DNA from: Aquibacillus halophilus | GTDB taxonomy: Bacteria > Bacillota > Bacilli > Bacillales > Amphibacillaceae | Assembly (NCBI RefSeq): GCF_009649745.1 | Contig: NZ_WJNG01000008.1 | Span: 80,422-144,421 of the forward strand | Direction: 5' to 3' | Length of the DNA stretch: 64,000 nucleotides | In this document: positions 35,850 through 45,829 of the stretch, piece by piece | How positions within the stretch are numbered: position 1 is the first letter of the stretch | Layout of the letters: each line of letters opens with the position of its first letter | Translations under genes and position numbers: made by a program | Notes under the pieces: model-generated | Databases searched by the model: none | What the model was told of the DNA's origin: nothing | Seen by the model: the letters and a program-made list of their open reading frames with translations, nothing else

Positions 35850-38800
35850 ATGAAAACAGTCAAATCAGCATGTCAATTACAACCAAAGGCACTTGAAATA
35901 AATGTAGGAGATCAGATTGAGAAACTGGATGAGATCATTCATGATACCAACGGGCATGAATATTTTAAGAAAACATTCATCACAGATGGGATGAAAAACC
36001 TTCTTTCCAAAGGTATTGCACGACTTGCCGGGAAGTCAAACGATACAGTTTTCCATCTTAAACAGGCTATGGGTGGAGGTAAGACGCACTTAATGGTTGG
36101 ATTTGGACTCCTGGCAAAAGATTCAGCCCTTCGGGAGAGACAAATAGGCTCCCTGCCATATCAGTCGGATTTTGATTCGGCAAAGATAGCCGCTTTTAAT
36201 GGGCGTAACAATCCGAACACTTATTTCTGGGGAGAAATTGCACGTCAACTAGGCAAAGAGAGTCTCTTCAAGGAATTTTGGGAATCGGGTGCAAAGGCTC
36301 CGGATGAAAAGTCATGGGTAGATCTTTTCGATGGCGAAGAGCCTATTCTAATCCTCTTGGATGAGCTGCCCCCATATTTCCATTATTACAGCACTCAGGT
36401 TTTAGGGCATGGAACGATTGCTGATGTGGTTACAAGAGCATTTTCCAATATGCTGACTGCAGCTCAAAAGAAGAAAAATGTTTGTATTGTGGTATCTGAC
36501 CTTGATGCCGCCTACGATACTGGTGGGAAGTTAATCCAACGCGCTCTAGATGATGCTACACAGGAACTGGGACGTGCAGAAGTATCTATTACTCCTGTTA
36601 ATCTGGAATCTAATGAAATATATGAAATTCTTCGCAAACGTCTCTTTCTTTCGTTGCCGGACAACAGTGAGATAGCAGAGATTGCCTCAATCTATGCGGC
36701 AAGGCTGGCAGAAGCAGCAAAGGCAAAGACGGTTGAAAGAAGTGCTGAGGCTTTGGCTAATGATATCGAATCAACATATCCCTTCCATCCAAGCTTTAAG
36801 AGTATTGTTGCCCTTTTTAAGGAAAACGAGAAGTTCAAACAAACGCGTGGTTTGATGGAATTGGTTTCACGTCTTTTGAGGTCCGTCTGGGAAAGCAGCG
36901 AGGACGTGTATCTGATTGGTGCTCAGCATTTTGATCTTTCCATTCACGATGTTCGTGATAAGCTGACTGAAATTTCAGAAATGAGGGATGTGATTGCAAG
37001 AGACCTCTGGGATTCCACTGATAGTGCCCATGCGCAGATTATAGATATTAACAGCGGGAATCATTATGCAAAACAAGTTGGGACCCTTTTGCTCACGACC
37101 AGTCTTTCAACTGCCGTCAATTCTGTAAAAGGGCTTACTGAAAGTGAAATGTTTGAATGCTTGATTGATCCTAATCACCAAGGAAGCGGTTATAGGACTG
37201 CATTCAGTGAGCTTCAAAAATCCGTCTGGTATATGCATCAGACCCAAGAAGGACGTAACTATTTCAGTCATCAGGAAAATTTAACGAAAAAGCTCCAGGG
37301 GTATGCGGATAAAGCTCCGCAAAACAAGGTTGATGAACTGATACGACTTAGCCTTAACGAGATGTATAAACCGGTAACCAAAGAAGCGTATGAAAAAGTG
37401 TTACCTTTGCCTGAAATGGATGATGCAGCGGCTGTTCTTAAAACAGGACGGGCACTTTTGATTATAAGTCCAGATGGAAAGACTCCTCCGGGCGTTGTTA
37501 CTAATTTTTTCAAGGGACTGGTTAACAAAAATAATGTACTAGTATTGACTGGCGACAAGTCATCTATTGCCGGCATTGAAAAAGCCGCCCGCCATGTCTA
37601 CGCAGTAACAAAAGCAGATAATGAAATTCCTGATTCACACCCGCAACGAAAAGAGCTTGATGAAAAGAAAGCTCAATATGAACAGGATTTCCATACCACC
37701 GTTCTTTCGATTTTCGATAAACTTTTCTTTCCGGGAAACAATCGGGGCGAAGATATGCTTCGACCGAAAGCACTCGATAGCACATATCCGTCAAATGAAC
37801 CCTATAATGGTGAACGGCAGATTGTAAAAACTCTGACTTCAGATCCCATGAAATTATACACCGAGATCACTGAAAACTTTGATGCACTTCGCGCTAGAGC
37901 AGAATCGTTGCTATTCGGCTATCAGGATGAGGTACGCAAGACTGACTTGCTGGACAAAATCAAACAGAAGACTCAAATGCCGTGGCTTCCTAGCCGTGGA
38001 TTTGATCAGCTGACCATTGAAGCCTACCAGCGTGGTGTATGGGAAGATTTGGGGAATGGCTACATTACGAAAAAGCCGAAACCAAAAACAACAGAGGTCA
38101 TTTTTAGTGAAGACTCTTCTCCAGATGATTCTGGTACTGTACGTTTGAAAATTGATGTAGCGAATGCAGGCAAAAGTCCACGAATCCACTATGCAGAAGA
38201 CGGTGATGTTTCTGAAACCAGTCCGGTACTTAGTGATAATACACTGGCAACCAAAGCGTTGCGTGTTCAGTTCATTGCCGTTGATCCAACTGGAAAAAAC
38301 CTGACCGGTGCTCCCAAAACATGGAAGAACAATCTAACACTGCGCAATAGATTTAACGAAGATTCCCGAACAGTAGAGCTTTTTGTAGCACCGAAAGGTT
38401 CTATTAAGTACACTTTGGACGGGTCAGAAGCCCGGAACGGAATAGACTATACAGATCCCATTCAATTAGGGAATGAAGAAACAACAGTTTATGTATTTGC
38501 TGAGTGTGATGATCTTGAGGAAAAGCGGAACTTTACCTTTGCCAAGTCCGGATCCAAGGAAGTCCCTATTATTAAAGACGCACCAGCTATACTAGTAAGC
38601 CCATCCCCAAAGCGCTTAGATAGTTCCTCGAAAACGTATGAGGGTCTGAAGATGGCTAAGGAGAAAGGTATCGAATTTGAACAGGTGATGCTGATGTTGG
38701 GATCTTCACCAAAGACAATCAATCTTTCTCTTGGCGAAATTAAGATTAGTGCAGAGTTTATTGAAACAGAGCTGGCACACCTTCAAACCCTCCTAAGCCC

Positions 38801-38918
38801 GGATGCACCTGTGATTATGACATTTAAAAAAGTCTATACACTAACCGGCTATGATTTGGAGCAATTTTCCAAGCAGTTCGGTATTGAAATAGGCAATGGA
38901 GAGGTAGAACAAAAATGA
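35850..38918 (+). CDS. DUF499 AAA-type ATPase, first gene of a DISARM-related defence operon
   Basis: The product of 1022 residues is a DUF499 ATPase with Walker A QAMGGGKTHLMVG (Lys 78) and Walker B ILILLDELPPYF (Asp 171, Glu 172). The middle is helical. From about residue 745 there are beta-rich segments; one, KGSIKYTLDGSEARNG near residue 850, resembles the small Ig-like domain at the C-terminus of chitobiases. DUF499, DUF3780, DUF1156 and a helicase occur together in anti-phage loci related to DISARM. The ATPase may load or drive the complex on DNA. AAGGGAGGAG precedes the ATG. Its stop overlaps the next start (ATGA at 38915). Confidence 0.88.
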   Translation: MKTVKSACQLQPKALEINVGDQIEKLDEIIHDTNGHEYFKKTFITDGMKNLLSKGIARLAGKSNDTVFHLKQAMGGGKTHLMVGFGLLAKDSALRERQIGSLPYQSDFDSAKIAAFNGRNNPNTYFWGEIARQLGKESLFKEFWESGAKAPDEKSWVDLFDGEEPILILLDELPPYFHYYSTQVLGHGTIADVVTRAFSNMLTAAQKKKNVCIVVSDLDAAYDTGGKLIQRALDDATQELGRAEVSITPVNLESNEIYEILRKRLFLSLPDNSEIAEIASIYAARLAEAAKAKTVERSAEALANDIESTYPFHPSFKSIVALFKENEKFKQTRGLMELVSRLLRSVWESSEDVYLIGAQHFDLSIHDVRDKLTEISEMRDVIARDLWDSTDSAHAQIIDINSGNHYAKQVGTLLLTTSLSTAVNSVKGLTESEMFECLIDPNHQGSGYRTAFSELQKSVWYMHQTQEGRNYFSHQENLTKKLQGYADKAPQNKVDELIRLSLNEMYKPVTKEAYEKVLPLPEMDDAAAVLKTGRALLIISPDGKTPPGVVTNFFKGLVNKNNVLVLTGDKSSIAGIEKAARHVYAVTKADNEIPDSHPQRKELDEKKAQYEQDFHTTVLSIFDKLFFPGNNRGEDMLRPKALDSTYPSNEPYNGERQIVKTLTSDPMKLYTEITENFDALRARAESLLFGYQDEVRKTDLLDKIKQKTQMPWLPSRGFDQLTIEAYQRGVWEDLGNGYITKKPKPKTTEVIFSEDSSPDDSGTVRLKIDVANAGKSPRIHYAEDGDVSETSPVLSDNTLATKALRVQFIAVDPTGKNLTGAPKTWKNNLTLRNRFNEDSRTVELFVAPKGSIKYTLDGSEARNGIDYTDPIQLGNEETTVYVFAECDDLEEKRNFTFAKSGSKEVPIIKDAPAILVSPSPKRLDSSSKTYEGLKMAKEKGIEFEQVMLMLGSSPKTINLSLGEIKISAEFIETELAHLQTLLSPDAPVIMTFKKVYTLTGYDLEQFSKQFGIEIGNGEVEQK

Positions 38919-39499
38919 GTATAACTAAAGATTTTGGAGCTCCAACAGAATTTGGCATGCATCATTTTTATGTGGAAATTCCCGCAACTCCGAGGGATGC
39001 TATTCGTATTTTTGAAGATTTCGGCTTTGACGGCGATGAAGCTCACCGTGAAACGATTGAATGCAGACTGGTTTTGGCTCGTGAACTTTGGACCAAAATC
39101 CGGGATGACATCAGACGAGACTTTAATGCACGCTTAAAAAATAAAAAGCAAAGTACCGGCAGTTGGAAAACAGGAAAAGTTAAGCTTGACCGCTTTTTGG
39201 GCAAAGAGTTGTGCGTCCTTGGCTGGGCGGCAGAGCACGCTTCACCCGAGGAGTGCCTTGTAATTTGCCAAAAGTGGATGGCATTGCGTCCTGAGGAGCG
39301 CTGGTGGCTTTACAGCAAAACAGCCTCGGAGGCTGGACAAGACAATCAGTCCTTGCGAGGTTGGCGTAAAGCACTCTACTGTGCTTTATCTGATGGTACT
39401 AATATTAGGTTGGGGCCTAAGAAAGAAGCCAAGACAAAAAAAAAGAGACAAGAACAAAAAGTGACTTTATTTGATTTCATAGAAAAGGGAGATATCTGA
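38915..39499 (+). CDS. DUF3780 protein of the defence operon
   Basis: The product of 194 residues starts MSITKDFGAPTEFGMHHFYV. It has a WRKALYCALSDGTNIRLGPK segment and a Lys-rich tail (KKEAKTKKKRQEQK) that might touch nucleic acid. DUF3780 is known to me only as a companion of DUF499 and DUF1156 proteins in anti-phage loci; no activity is established. It overlaps its neighbours at both ends (4 bases upstream, 1 base downstream), which implies translational coupling and a fixed ratio in a complex. Confidence 0.85.
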   Translation: MSITKDFGAPTEFGMHHFYVEIPATPRDAIRIFEDFGFDGDEAHRETIECRLVLARELWTKIRDDIRRDFNARLKNKKQSTGSWKTGKVKLDRFLGKELCVLGWAAEHASPEECLVICQKWMALRPEERWWLYSKTASEAGQDNQSLRGWRKALYCALSDGTNIRLGPKKEAKTKKKRQEQKVTLFDFIEKGDI

Positions 39500-42339
39500 T
39501 GGCACTAGTACCATTTGAATGGAAAGACAAACCGGCACTGATTGAACATCTTTTTCCAGTGCAGAAGATATCGGCTGAGAGTTATAAGGAGCAGATGGCA
39601 GGTTCAGGTAAAACTCTCACTGCACTTGGAAGTTATTGGAAAGGTAGAAAGCCACTTATTCTGAATAAGGCTTGCATACTAGGTTCATTGCTTCCTGCCT
39701 CTGAGGATCGGCTTAAGGATCTGGAAATTTTTGAACTTTTAATGGGGATGGACTTAGGGTCTATGAAAAAAAGACTTGAAGAAAAACTTCCTACGTCAAA
39801 AAGAAATACAATCGATCAATTATTAGTTCTTCCATATAATGAACAGGTAAAGAATGCTAAACGTCCTGAAGAAGTTGGTGAGCATCTTTTCCTACATGTT
39901 TGGGATCGAGTGAATAAACACCTTGGTACTTCAGCAACTTCCTTTCCTGATCTGATCAAACAAATGGGGATCGCTCGCTTTGGTCGGCGTCCAAAGTTTG
40001 CCGATGTTTTCTCTGGATCAGGGCAGATACCCTTTGAGGCGGCGCGATTGGGGTGTGATGTTTATGCTTCTGACCTAAACCCTATTGCTTGTATGCTAAC
40101 CTGGAGTGGCCTCAACATTGTCGGTGCCTCCAATGAGAAACGTGCAGAATTGCATAATGCTCAGAAAAAAAAGGTTAAGCAGGTTCAAAAGGAAATCGAT
40201 GTGTTAGATGTTGAAACTGATGGCAACGGTTGGAGGGCAAAGGCATATCTGTATTGTGTTGAAGTCAAGTGCCCCGAATCAGGGTGGATGGTACCACTAA
40301 TTCCAAGTTTAATTATTAGTCGTGGTTATGGAGTCATAGGCGATTTAATTCCGGTTCCAGAAGAGAAAAGATACAATATAGTTGTTAAATATGTTAAAAA
40401 TAAAGAAGAAATTGACGAAGCGGATAATGGGACTGTGCAAGGTGGAGAAGTTGTTCATTCACCAAACGGGAGTACTACATACCGTACAAAGATAAGTACA
40501 ATTCGTGGTGATTATAGAGAAGGTAAAAAAAATAAAAATCGTTTGCGGATGTGGGAGAAGACTGATTTTTCACCACGTCCAGACGACATCTTTCAAGAGC
40601 GGCTTTATGCTGTGATGTGGATGCGCCCAAGGCAGAGTGGACGAGGTGATATATACGAATTCCGTTCGGTCACAGATGAAGATTTGGCTCGAGAGAAAAA
40701 AGTAATAGACTATGTCCGTGAACATCTCGAGGAGTGGCAGGAAAAAGGTTATATTCCAGATATGGTTATTGAAAAGGGATATAACACTGATCAGCCAATT
40801 CGCGAGCGTGGGTGGACCCATTGGCACCATTTGTTTAATCCGAGACAGTTGTTGGTTGGTGCCTTATTCCGAAAACGGTTGGAAGCATATGAATATCCTC
40901 AGTTTGGGCGCATTCTTGATTATAATGCTAAATTGTGTAGGTGGAGTTCATATCCAGGGCCAGGCCGAGCAGGGAAAACTCAAAATGTTTTCTATAATCA
41001 AGCTTTAAATACCATCTATAGCTATGGATGCAGAGGAAGTGAATGGTTGGAAGAATTTTTTACAGCTGATAACTTTAAATCATTTCCATGTCAATTTGAG
41101 ACAAGAGTCAACTCCCATCCCGCTCAAGAACTTGAAGTCGAAAACGACATATATGTTACAGATCCACCATATGGTGATGCAGTAAAATATGAAGAAATCA
41201 CAGAGTTCTTTATAGCTTGGCTGCGAAAGAATCCTCCTAAGGAATTCGAACAGTGGAACTGGGACAGTCGACGCTCGCTTGCAATTAAAGGAGAGGATGA
41301 GGGTTTCCGGCAAGGCATGGTGGCTGCCTACCGTAAGATGGCCCAAAAAATGCCGGACAATGGCATTCAGGTTTTAATGTTTACCCATCAAAGTGGGGCT
41401 ATTTGGGCTGACATGGCAAACATTATCTGGGCGAGCGGCTTACAAGTCACGGCGGCTTGGTATGTGGTAACGGAAACTGATTCAGCTTTGCGTCAAGGAG
41501 CAAATGTCAAAGGAACCATTATTTTGATTCTTCGGAAGCGACATCAAGAGATAGAAACCTTCCGTGATGATTTGGGTTGGGAGATTGAGGACGCGGTTAG
41601 AGAGCAGGTGGAATCGTTGATTGGACTGGATAAAAAAGTGCGGGATCAAGGTTCCGAAGGGCTATATACGGATGTTGACTTACAGATGGCTGGATATGCT
41701 GCTGCTCTGAAAGTGCTTACAGCATATTCCCGTATCGACGGTAAGGATATGGTCACAGAGGCCGAAGCGCCTCGTCAAAAAAGTAAAAAGACTTTTGTTG
41801 ATGAACTGATTGAATTTGCGGTCCAGACCGCCGTCCAGTTTCTTGTCCCAGTGGGATTTGAAAGAGGGGAATGGCAGAAACTGCAGGCTGTGGAACGATT
41901 TTACCTTAAAATGGCGGAGATGGAGCATCTGGGTGCCAAGACACTGGATAACTACCAGAACTTTGCCAAAGCCTTCAAAGTCTATCAGTTTGACCAGTTG
42001 ATGAGCGACAGCTCCAAAGCCAATTCTGCACGATTGAAGCTATCGACCGAGTTTAAAAGCTCTATAATGTCAGGAGATGCTGAAATTGCAGGGACACCGC
42101 TTCGTGCCTTACTTTATGCTCTTTTTGAACTCTCCAAAGAGGTTGAAGTAGATGATGTGCTGTTGCACCTGATGGAAAACTGCCCCAACTATTTGACGAA
42201 CAAAACACTGTTGGCGAAAATGGCAGACTACTTGGCAGAAAAACGTGAAGGTATTAGAGGCACGATATCCTTTAAACCTGAAGTGGAAGCAAGCTGCGCA
42301 CGCGTACTGGCGGAATCTATAAGAAATCAGAGGTTATAA
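39499..42339 (+). CDS. DUF1156 DNA methyltransferase of the defence operon
   Basis: The product of 946 residues begins with a DUF1156 region (FPVQKISAESYKEQM near residue 20). It carries the SAM-binding motif FADVFSGSGQIPFEAARLG (Asp 169 to Gly 175) followed by ASDLNPIA, and the catalytic DPPY (Asp 555 to Tyr 558) of amino-methyltransferases acting on adenine N6 or cytosine N4. Long inserts of about 380 residues lie between the two motifs and may hold target recognition. It likely marks host DNA so that the helicase and ATPase act on foreign DNA. Start ATG overlaps the upstream TGA; the helicase follows after 3 bases. Confidence 0.9.
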   Translation: MALVPFEWKDKPALIEHLFPVQKISAESYKEQMAGSGKTLTALGSYWKGRKPLILNKACILGSLLPASEDRLKDLEIFELLMGMDLGSMKKRLEEKLPTSKRNTIDQLLVLPYNEQVKNAKRPEEVGEHLFLHVWDRVNKHLGTSATSFPDLIKQMGIARFGRRPKFADVFSGSGQIPFEAARLGCDVYASDLNPIACMLTWSGLNIVGASNEKRAELHNAQKKKVKQVQKEIDVLDVETDGNGWRAKAYLYCVEVKCPESGWMVPLIPSLIISRGYGVIGDLIPVPEEKRYNIVVKYVKNKEEIDEADNGTVQGGEVVHSPNGSTTYRTKISTIRGDYREGKKNKNRLRMWEKTDFSPRPDDIFQERLYAVMWMRPRQSGRGDIYEFRSVTDEDLAREKKVIDYVREHLEEWQEKGYIPDMVIEKGYNTDQPIRERGWTHWHHLFNPRQLLVGALFRKRLEAYEYPQFGRILDYNAKLCRWSSYPGPGRAGKTQNVFYNQALNTIYSYGCRGSEWLEEFFTADNFKSFPCQFETRVNSHPAQELEVENDIYVTDPPYGDAVKYEEITEFFIAWLRKNPPKEFEQWNWDSRRSLAIKGEDEGFRQGMVAAYRKMAQKMPDNGIQVLMFTHQSGAIWADMANIIWASGLQVTAAWYVVTETDSALRQGANVKGTIILILRKRHQEIETFRDDLGWEIEDAVREQVESLIGLDKKVRDQGSEGLYTDVDLQMAGYAAALKVLTAYSRIDGKDMVTEAEAPRQKSKKTFVDELIEFAVQTAVQFLVPVGFERGEWQKLQAVERFYLKMAEMEHLGAKTLDNYQNFAKAFKVYQFDQLMSDSSKANSARLKLSTEFKSSIMSGDAEIAGTPLRALLYALFELSKEVEVDDVLLHLMENCPNYLTNKTLLAKMADYLAEKREGIRGTISFKPEVEASCARVLAESIRNQRL

Positions 42340-42342
42340 GAT

Positions 42343-45066
42343 ATGACGTTAAAGCGTTTTTCCTCCCGAACGGAAAAATTGGATACAGAATTTTTGGCTA
42401 AAACTCTGAGAAGTGCATCAAAATATTTCCGTATTGCAGGCTATTTCAGAAGTTCTATCTTTGAGCTGATTGGCGAGGAAATCGCTCAAATTCCAGAAGT
42501 GAAGATTATCTGTAATTCCGAACTGGATTTGGCCGACTTTCAGGTAGCAACAGTCACAGCTAGGAATACAGCACTTAAAGAACGTTGGAATGAAGTGGAT
42601 GTGGAAGCTGAAGCGCTGTTGAAAAAAGAGCGTTATCAGATTCTCGACCAGTTATTGCATTCCGGTAATGTGGAAATCCGTGTTGTGCCGAGAGAACGCC
42701 TGTTTTTGCATGGAAAAGCTGGATCTATACACTATCTGGATGGTACACGTAAGTCGTTCATTGGATCTGTAAACGAGTCGAAAAGTGCCTTTTCCCATAA
42801 CTATGAATTAGTATGGGAGGATGACGATGAGGAAAGCGCTGACTGGATAGAGAAAGAGTTCTGGGCCTTGTGGAGCGACGGTGTTCCTCTACCAGAAGCC
42901 ATTTTGGCAGAAATTAATCGTGTGGCTAATCGTCGGGAAATCAAGCTAGAAGTATTGAAACCCAATGAGGTCCCGGCTGCTGCAATGGCGGAAGCACCAA
43001 TATATAGGGGTGGAGAACAATTGCAGCCATGGCAACGCTCCTTTGTAACAATGTTTTTGGAGCACCGGGAAACATATGGTAAAGCCCGCTTGCTTTTGGC
43101 CGACGAGGTCGGGGTTGGTAAAACTCTCTCAATGGCAACAAGTGCTCTGGTGAGCGCCCTTCTTGAAGATGGTCCTGTTCTCATTCTTGCTCCGTCCACT
43201 TTAACGATTCAGTGGCAAATTGAGATGATGGATAAACTGGGGATTCCCTCAGCTGTCTGGTCTTCTCAAAAAAAGGTGTGGCTTGGTGTTGAAGGTCAGA
43301 TTTTATCACCACGCGGAGATGCTTCTTCTATAAGAAAATGTCCATACAGAATCGCCATTATTTCGACTGGATTGATCATGCACCAACGAGAGGAATCTCA
43401 TTTTGTCAAAGAAGCAGGAATGCTCCTTAAAAATCAATTTGGTATAGTAATTTTGGATGAAGCACATAAAGCACGAGCAAGAGGTGGACTTGGTAATAAA
43501 GCATCTCAACCAAACAATCTTCTCGCTTTTATGCTGAAAATAGGAAGGCGTAGCCGCCATTTGATACTGGGTACTGCGACTCCTATCCAGACGGATGTCC
43601 GGGAACTTTGGGACCTTTTGGGAATCCTGAATAGCGGTGCAGAATTTGTTCTTGGGGATTCATTATCCCCTTGGCGAGACCATGCACAAGCGATTCCACT
43701 GGTGACTGGCAAAAGTCAAGTAACTTCTGAACACGAGGTCTGGCGGTGGCTAAGCAACCCACTTCCTCCAGCTAATCAACATCATATTGTCCAGCAAATT
43801 CGTGATTATCTGGGGATTGACTCCCAGTCCTTCTTTTGTGGACACCGGTATGAGGACCTGGGCTATATGATTCAAAGCATGTGGCTTTCTGAGTGTCTGG
43901 ATCCCAAATTCTTCAAAGAAAATAACCCCGTATTGCGTCATACTGTTTTAAGAAAAAGAAAACAGCTTGAGGAAGATGGTCTGTTAGAAAAAGTTGGGGT
44001 TCATACGCACCCGTTAACCCGGAATCTTGCCCAGTATCAATCTCGCTTTGTGGGCTTGGGAATTCCAACCAATACGCCCTTTCAGGTTGCGTATGGAAAA
44101 GCCGAAGAGTTTAGCAAGTTGCTTCAATCTAGAACCAAAGCTGGCGGCTTTATGAAATCGTTAATGCTTCAGCGTATTTGTTCAAGTTTTGCATCTGGTT
44201 TGAAAACCGCACAGAAGATGCTAACACACTCTATTTCAAATGAGGATGACGACCGCATTGAAGAAGTAGAACACATCCTTTCTGAGATGACTCCTGCAGA
44301 AGTCGCCTGTCTCAAAGAAATAGAGACGCAGCTCTCACGCCCTGAAGCGGTAGATTCTAAATTCAATACAGTGAAGTGGTTCTTAACTGAATTCACGACT
44401 GATGGGAAAACATGGCTTGAGCACGGTTGCATTATCTTCAGTCAGTACTATGACACTGCAGAATGGATTGCCAAAGAACTGGCAAAATCTTTCAAAGATG
44501 AAACTGTGGCAGTATATGCCGGTGTCGGAAAAAGCGGCCTTTTCCGAGACGTGCAGTTTAACAATGTCGAACGTGAAGTAATCAAGGCTGCTGTTAGAAC
44601 CCGTGAGATCCGACTAGTAGTAGCAACTGATGCGGCTTGCGAAGGGTTGAACCTACAAACGCTAGGGACCTTGATTAACATTGATCTTCCTTGGAATCCG
44701 TCTCGGCTTGAACAACGATTGGGTAGAATCAAGCGGTTCGGTCAGTCGCGTAAGTTTGTCGATATGCTCAATCTTGTCTATAGCGAAACTCAAGATGAGA
44801 AAGTTTACAACGTATTGTCAGAACGCCTGCGTGAAACCTATGACATTTTTGGCAGTCTCCCCGACACAATCGATGATGAATGGATAGAAGATGAAGAAGA
44901 GCTTAAAGAGCGGATGAACGAATACATTCACGAAAGGAAAAAGGCTCAAAATGCTTTTACCTTGAAGTATCGTGAGACCCTAGACCCTAAGCAACAATTA
45001 TGGGAACGATGTGCGTCTGTTTTATCTCGTAGTGACATTATAGGCAAGCTCAGTGAGCCCTGGTAA
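42343..45066 (+). CDS. PLD-domain SNF2-type helicase of the defence operon (DrmD-like)
   Basis: The product of 907 residues has an N-terminal phospholipase D-like nuclease domain, with HGKAGS (His 123, Lys 125) and SFIGSVNES (Asn 144), one HxK...N site. A superfamily 2 helicase follows: Walker A DEVGVGKTLSMA (Lys 260), DEAH box at 372-375, TATP motif near residue 410, and motif VI QRLGRIKRFGQ near 790. This organisation resembles the DrmD-type helicases of DISARM. A single PLD site would work as a dimer if active. The last gene of the operon, it ends 20 bases before a dispersed palindrome. Its role is presumed translocation on and restriction of unmodified DNA. Confidence 0.88.
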   Translation: MTLKRFSSRTEKLDTEFLAKTLRSASKYFRIAGYFRSSIFELIGEEIAQIPEVKIICNSELDLADFQVATVTARNTALKERWNEVDVEAEALLKKERYQILDQLLHSGNVEIRVVPRERLFLHGKAGSIHYLDGTRKSFIGSVNESKSAFSHNYELVWEDDDEESADWIEKEFWALWSDGVPLPEAILAEINRVANRREIKLEVLKPNEVPAAAMAEAPIYRGGEQLQPWQRSFVTMFLEHRETYGKARLLLADEVGVGKTLSMATSALVSALLEDGPVLILAPSTLTIQWQIEMMDKLGIPSAVWSSQKKVWLGVEGQILSPRGDASSIRKCPYRIAIISTGLIMHQREESHFVKEAGMLLKNQFGIVILDEAHKARARGGLGNKASQPNNLLAFMLKIGRRSRHLILGTATPIQTDVRELWDLLGILNSGAEFVLGDSLSPWRDHAQAIPLVTGKSQVTSEHEVWRWLSNPLPPANQHHIVQQIRDYLGIDSQSFFCGHRYEDLGYMIQSMWLSECLDPKFFKENNPVLRHTVLRKRKQLEEDGLLEKVGVHTHPLTRNLAQYQSRFVGLGIPTNTPFQVAYGKAEEFSKLLQSRTKAGGFMKSLMLQRICSSFASGLKTAQKMLTHSISNEDDDRIEEVEHILSEMTPAEVACLKEIETQLSRPEAVDSKFNTVKWFLTEFTTDGKTWLEHGCIIFSQYYDTAEWIAKELAKSFKDETVAVYAGVGKSGLFRDVQFNNVEREVIKAAVRTREIRLVVATDAACEGLNLQTLGTLINIDLPWNPSRLEQRLGRIKRFGQSRKFVDMLNLVYSETQDEKVYNVLSERLRETYDIFGSLPDTIDDEWIEDEEELKERMNEYIHERKKAQNAFTLKYRETLDPKQQLWERCASVLSRSDIIGKLSEPW

Positions 45067-45088
45067 TAAGAGGTGAACTGAACAATGT

Positions 45089-45147
45089 GGTGCCTGTCAT
45101 TTCCCATTTTTGTCGACATCGACATATTTCGGGAAACGACAGGCACC
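45089..45147. repeat. Dispersed palindromic repeat (GTCGAC-centre variant), likely terminator
   Basis: The arms GGTGCCTGTC (45089-45098) and GACAGGCACC (45138-45147) match perfectly, with inner TTTCCC/GGGAAA and a GTCGAC-like centre. It has the same structure as 10448 and 55143 and lies just after the helicase stop. Confidence 0.75.
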
Positions 45148-45494
45148 TTAATTAAGCACATTAAGTTAAGATATTACCACTCTCACCTGGGGGCGGCATC
45201 ATTTAATAATTATTGTAATCACCTAAACCTAAGTATGTAGTTATGCCCAATCTTATCTTAGGAAAAAACATTTGTGAAAATCTGGTGGCACCCTTAAGGC
45301 TATACCGTTATGTTCTCTCAACTTATATATTCGGACTAAGAATTAAAAATATAGAAACTGTTAAACTACGTGTCGGCTTAAACTATTAGTTTATTATTTC
45401 AACAATTATTGGAAGCCAAAATAACGCATTTCTAATTAACATGGAATGTGCTCTTTAATGTAGAATATTAATAAAGTCCACCCAATCCAACAAT
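45148..45494. other. Intergenic stretch, no gene seen
   Basis: About 350 bases separate the helicase operon from the reverse-strand small Cys protein. I see no open frame with a ribosome site and no strong hairpin. Confidence 0.4.
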
Positions 45495-45707
45495 CTATTC
45501 TACGACCTGAAACGGCAACAACTCATTAAAAAAATCATACTTCTTAATAATTTTCAGGAAAGTCCCATTGTCAATGACGGGGTATAGGGGTGGATACCTA
45601 TAGCACCCTTGGTGATAAACAGTATGCATCTCATCAAAGAATACTCTATCTTTATAGTTAAAGTACTTTCCACAAAAAAGACAGCACATACGATCATTGT
45701 CTTTCAC
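45495..45707 (-). CDS. Small Cys-rich, probable zinc-binding protein
   Basis: The product of 70 residues has CCLFCGKYF near the N-terminus and VYHQGC about 22 residues on, a CxxC...HxxC pattern suited to one zinc ion. No family recognised. GGGAGAGATT precedes the start on the reverse strand. It lies downstream of the DnaD-like gene with the same orientation and could be part of that group. Confidence 0.5.
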   Translation of the reverse strand: MKDNDRMCCLFCGKYFNYKDRVFFDEMHTVYHQGCYRYPPLYPVIDNGTFLKIIKKYDFFNELLPFQVVE

Positions 45708-45829
45708 GTTAATCTCTCCCTTAACTTTAATGCTTTAGTAATTCTACTAGCATAAGAGATTATCCTGTTCGTTCACAAAAATGTAATAATTTGCGAGTAT
45801 ACGATTCTATATGCCACACGATTTTGAAC

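Noticed and set aside
42801..43199. 132-codon reverse frame inside the helicase gene
   Set aside because: It lies wholly antisense to a gene with clear helicase motifs, and its composition (Arg/Ser/Ala-rich) is typical of an antisense shadow frame.
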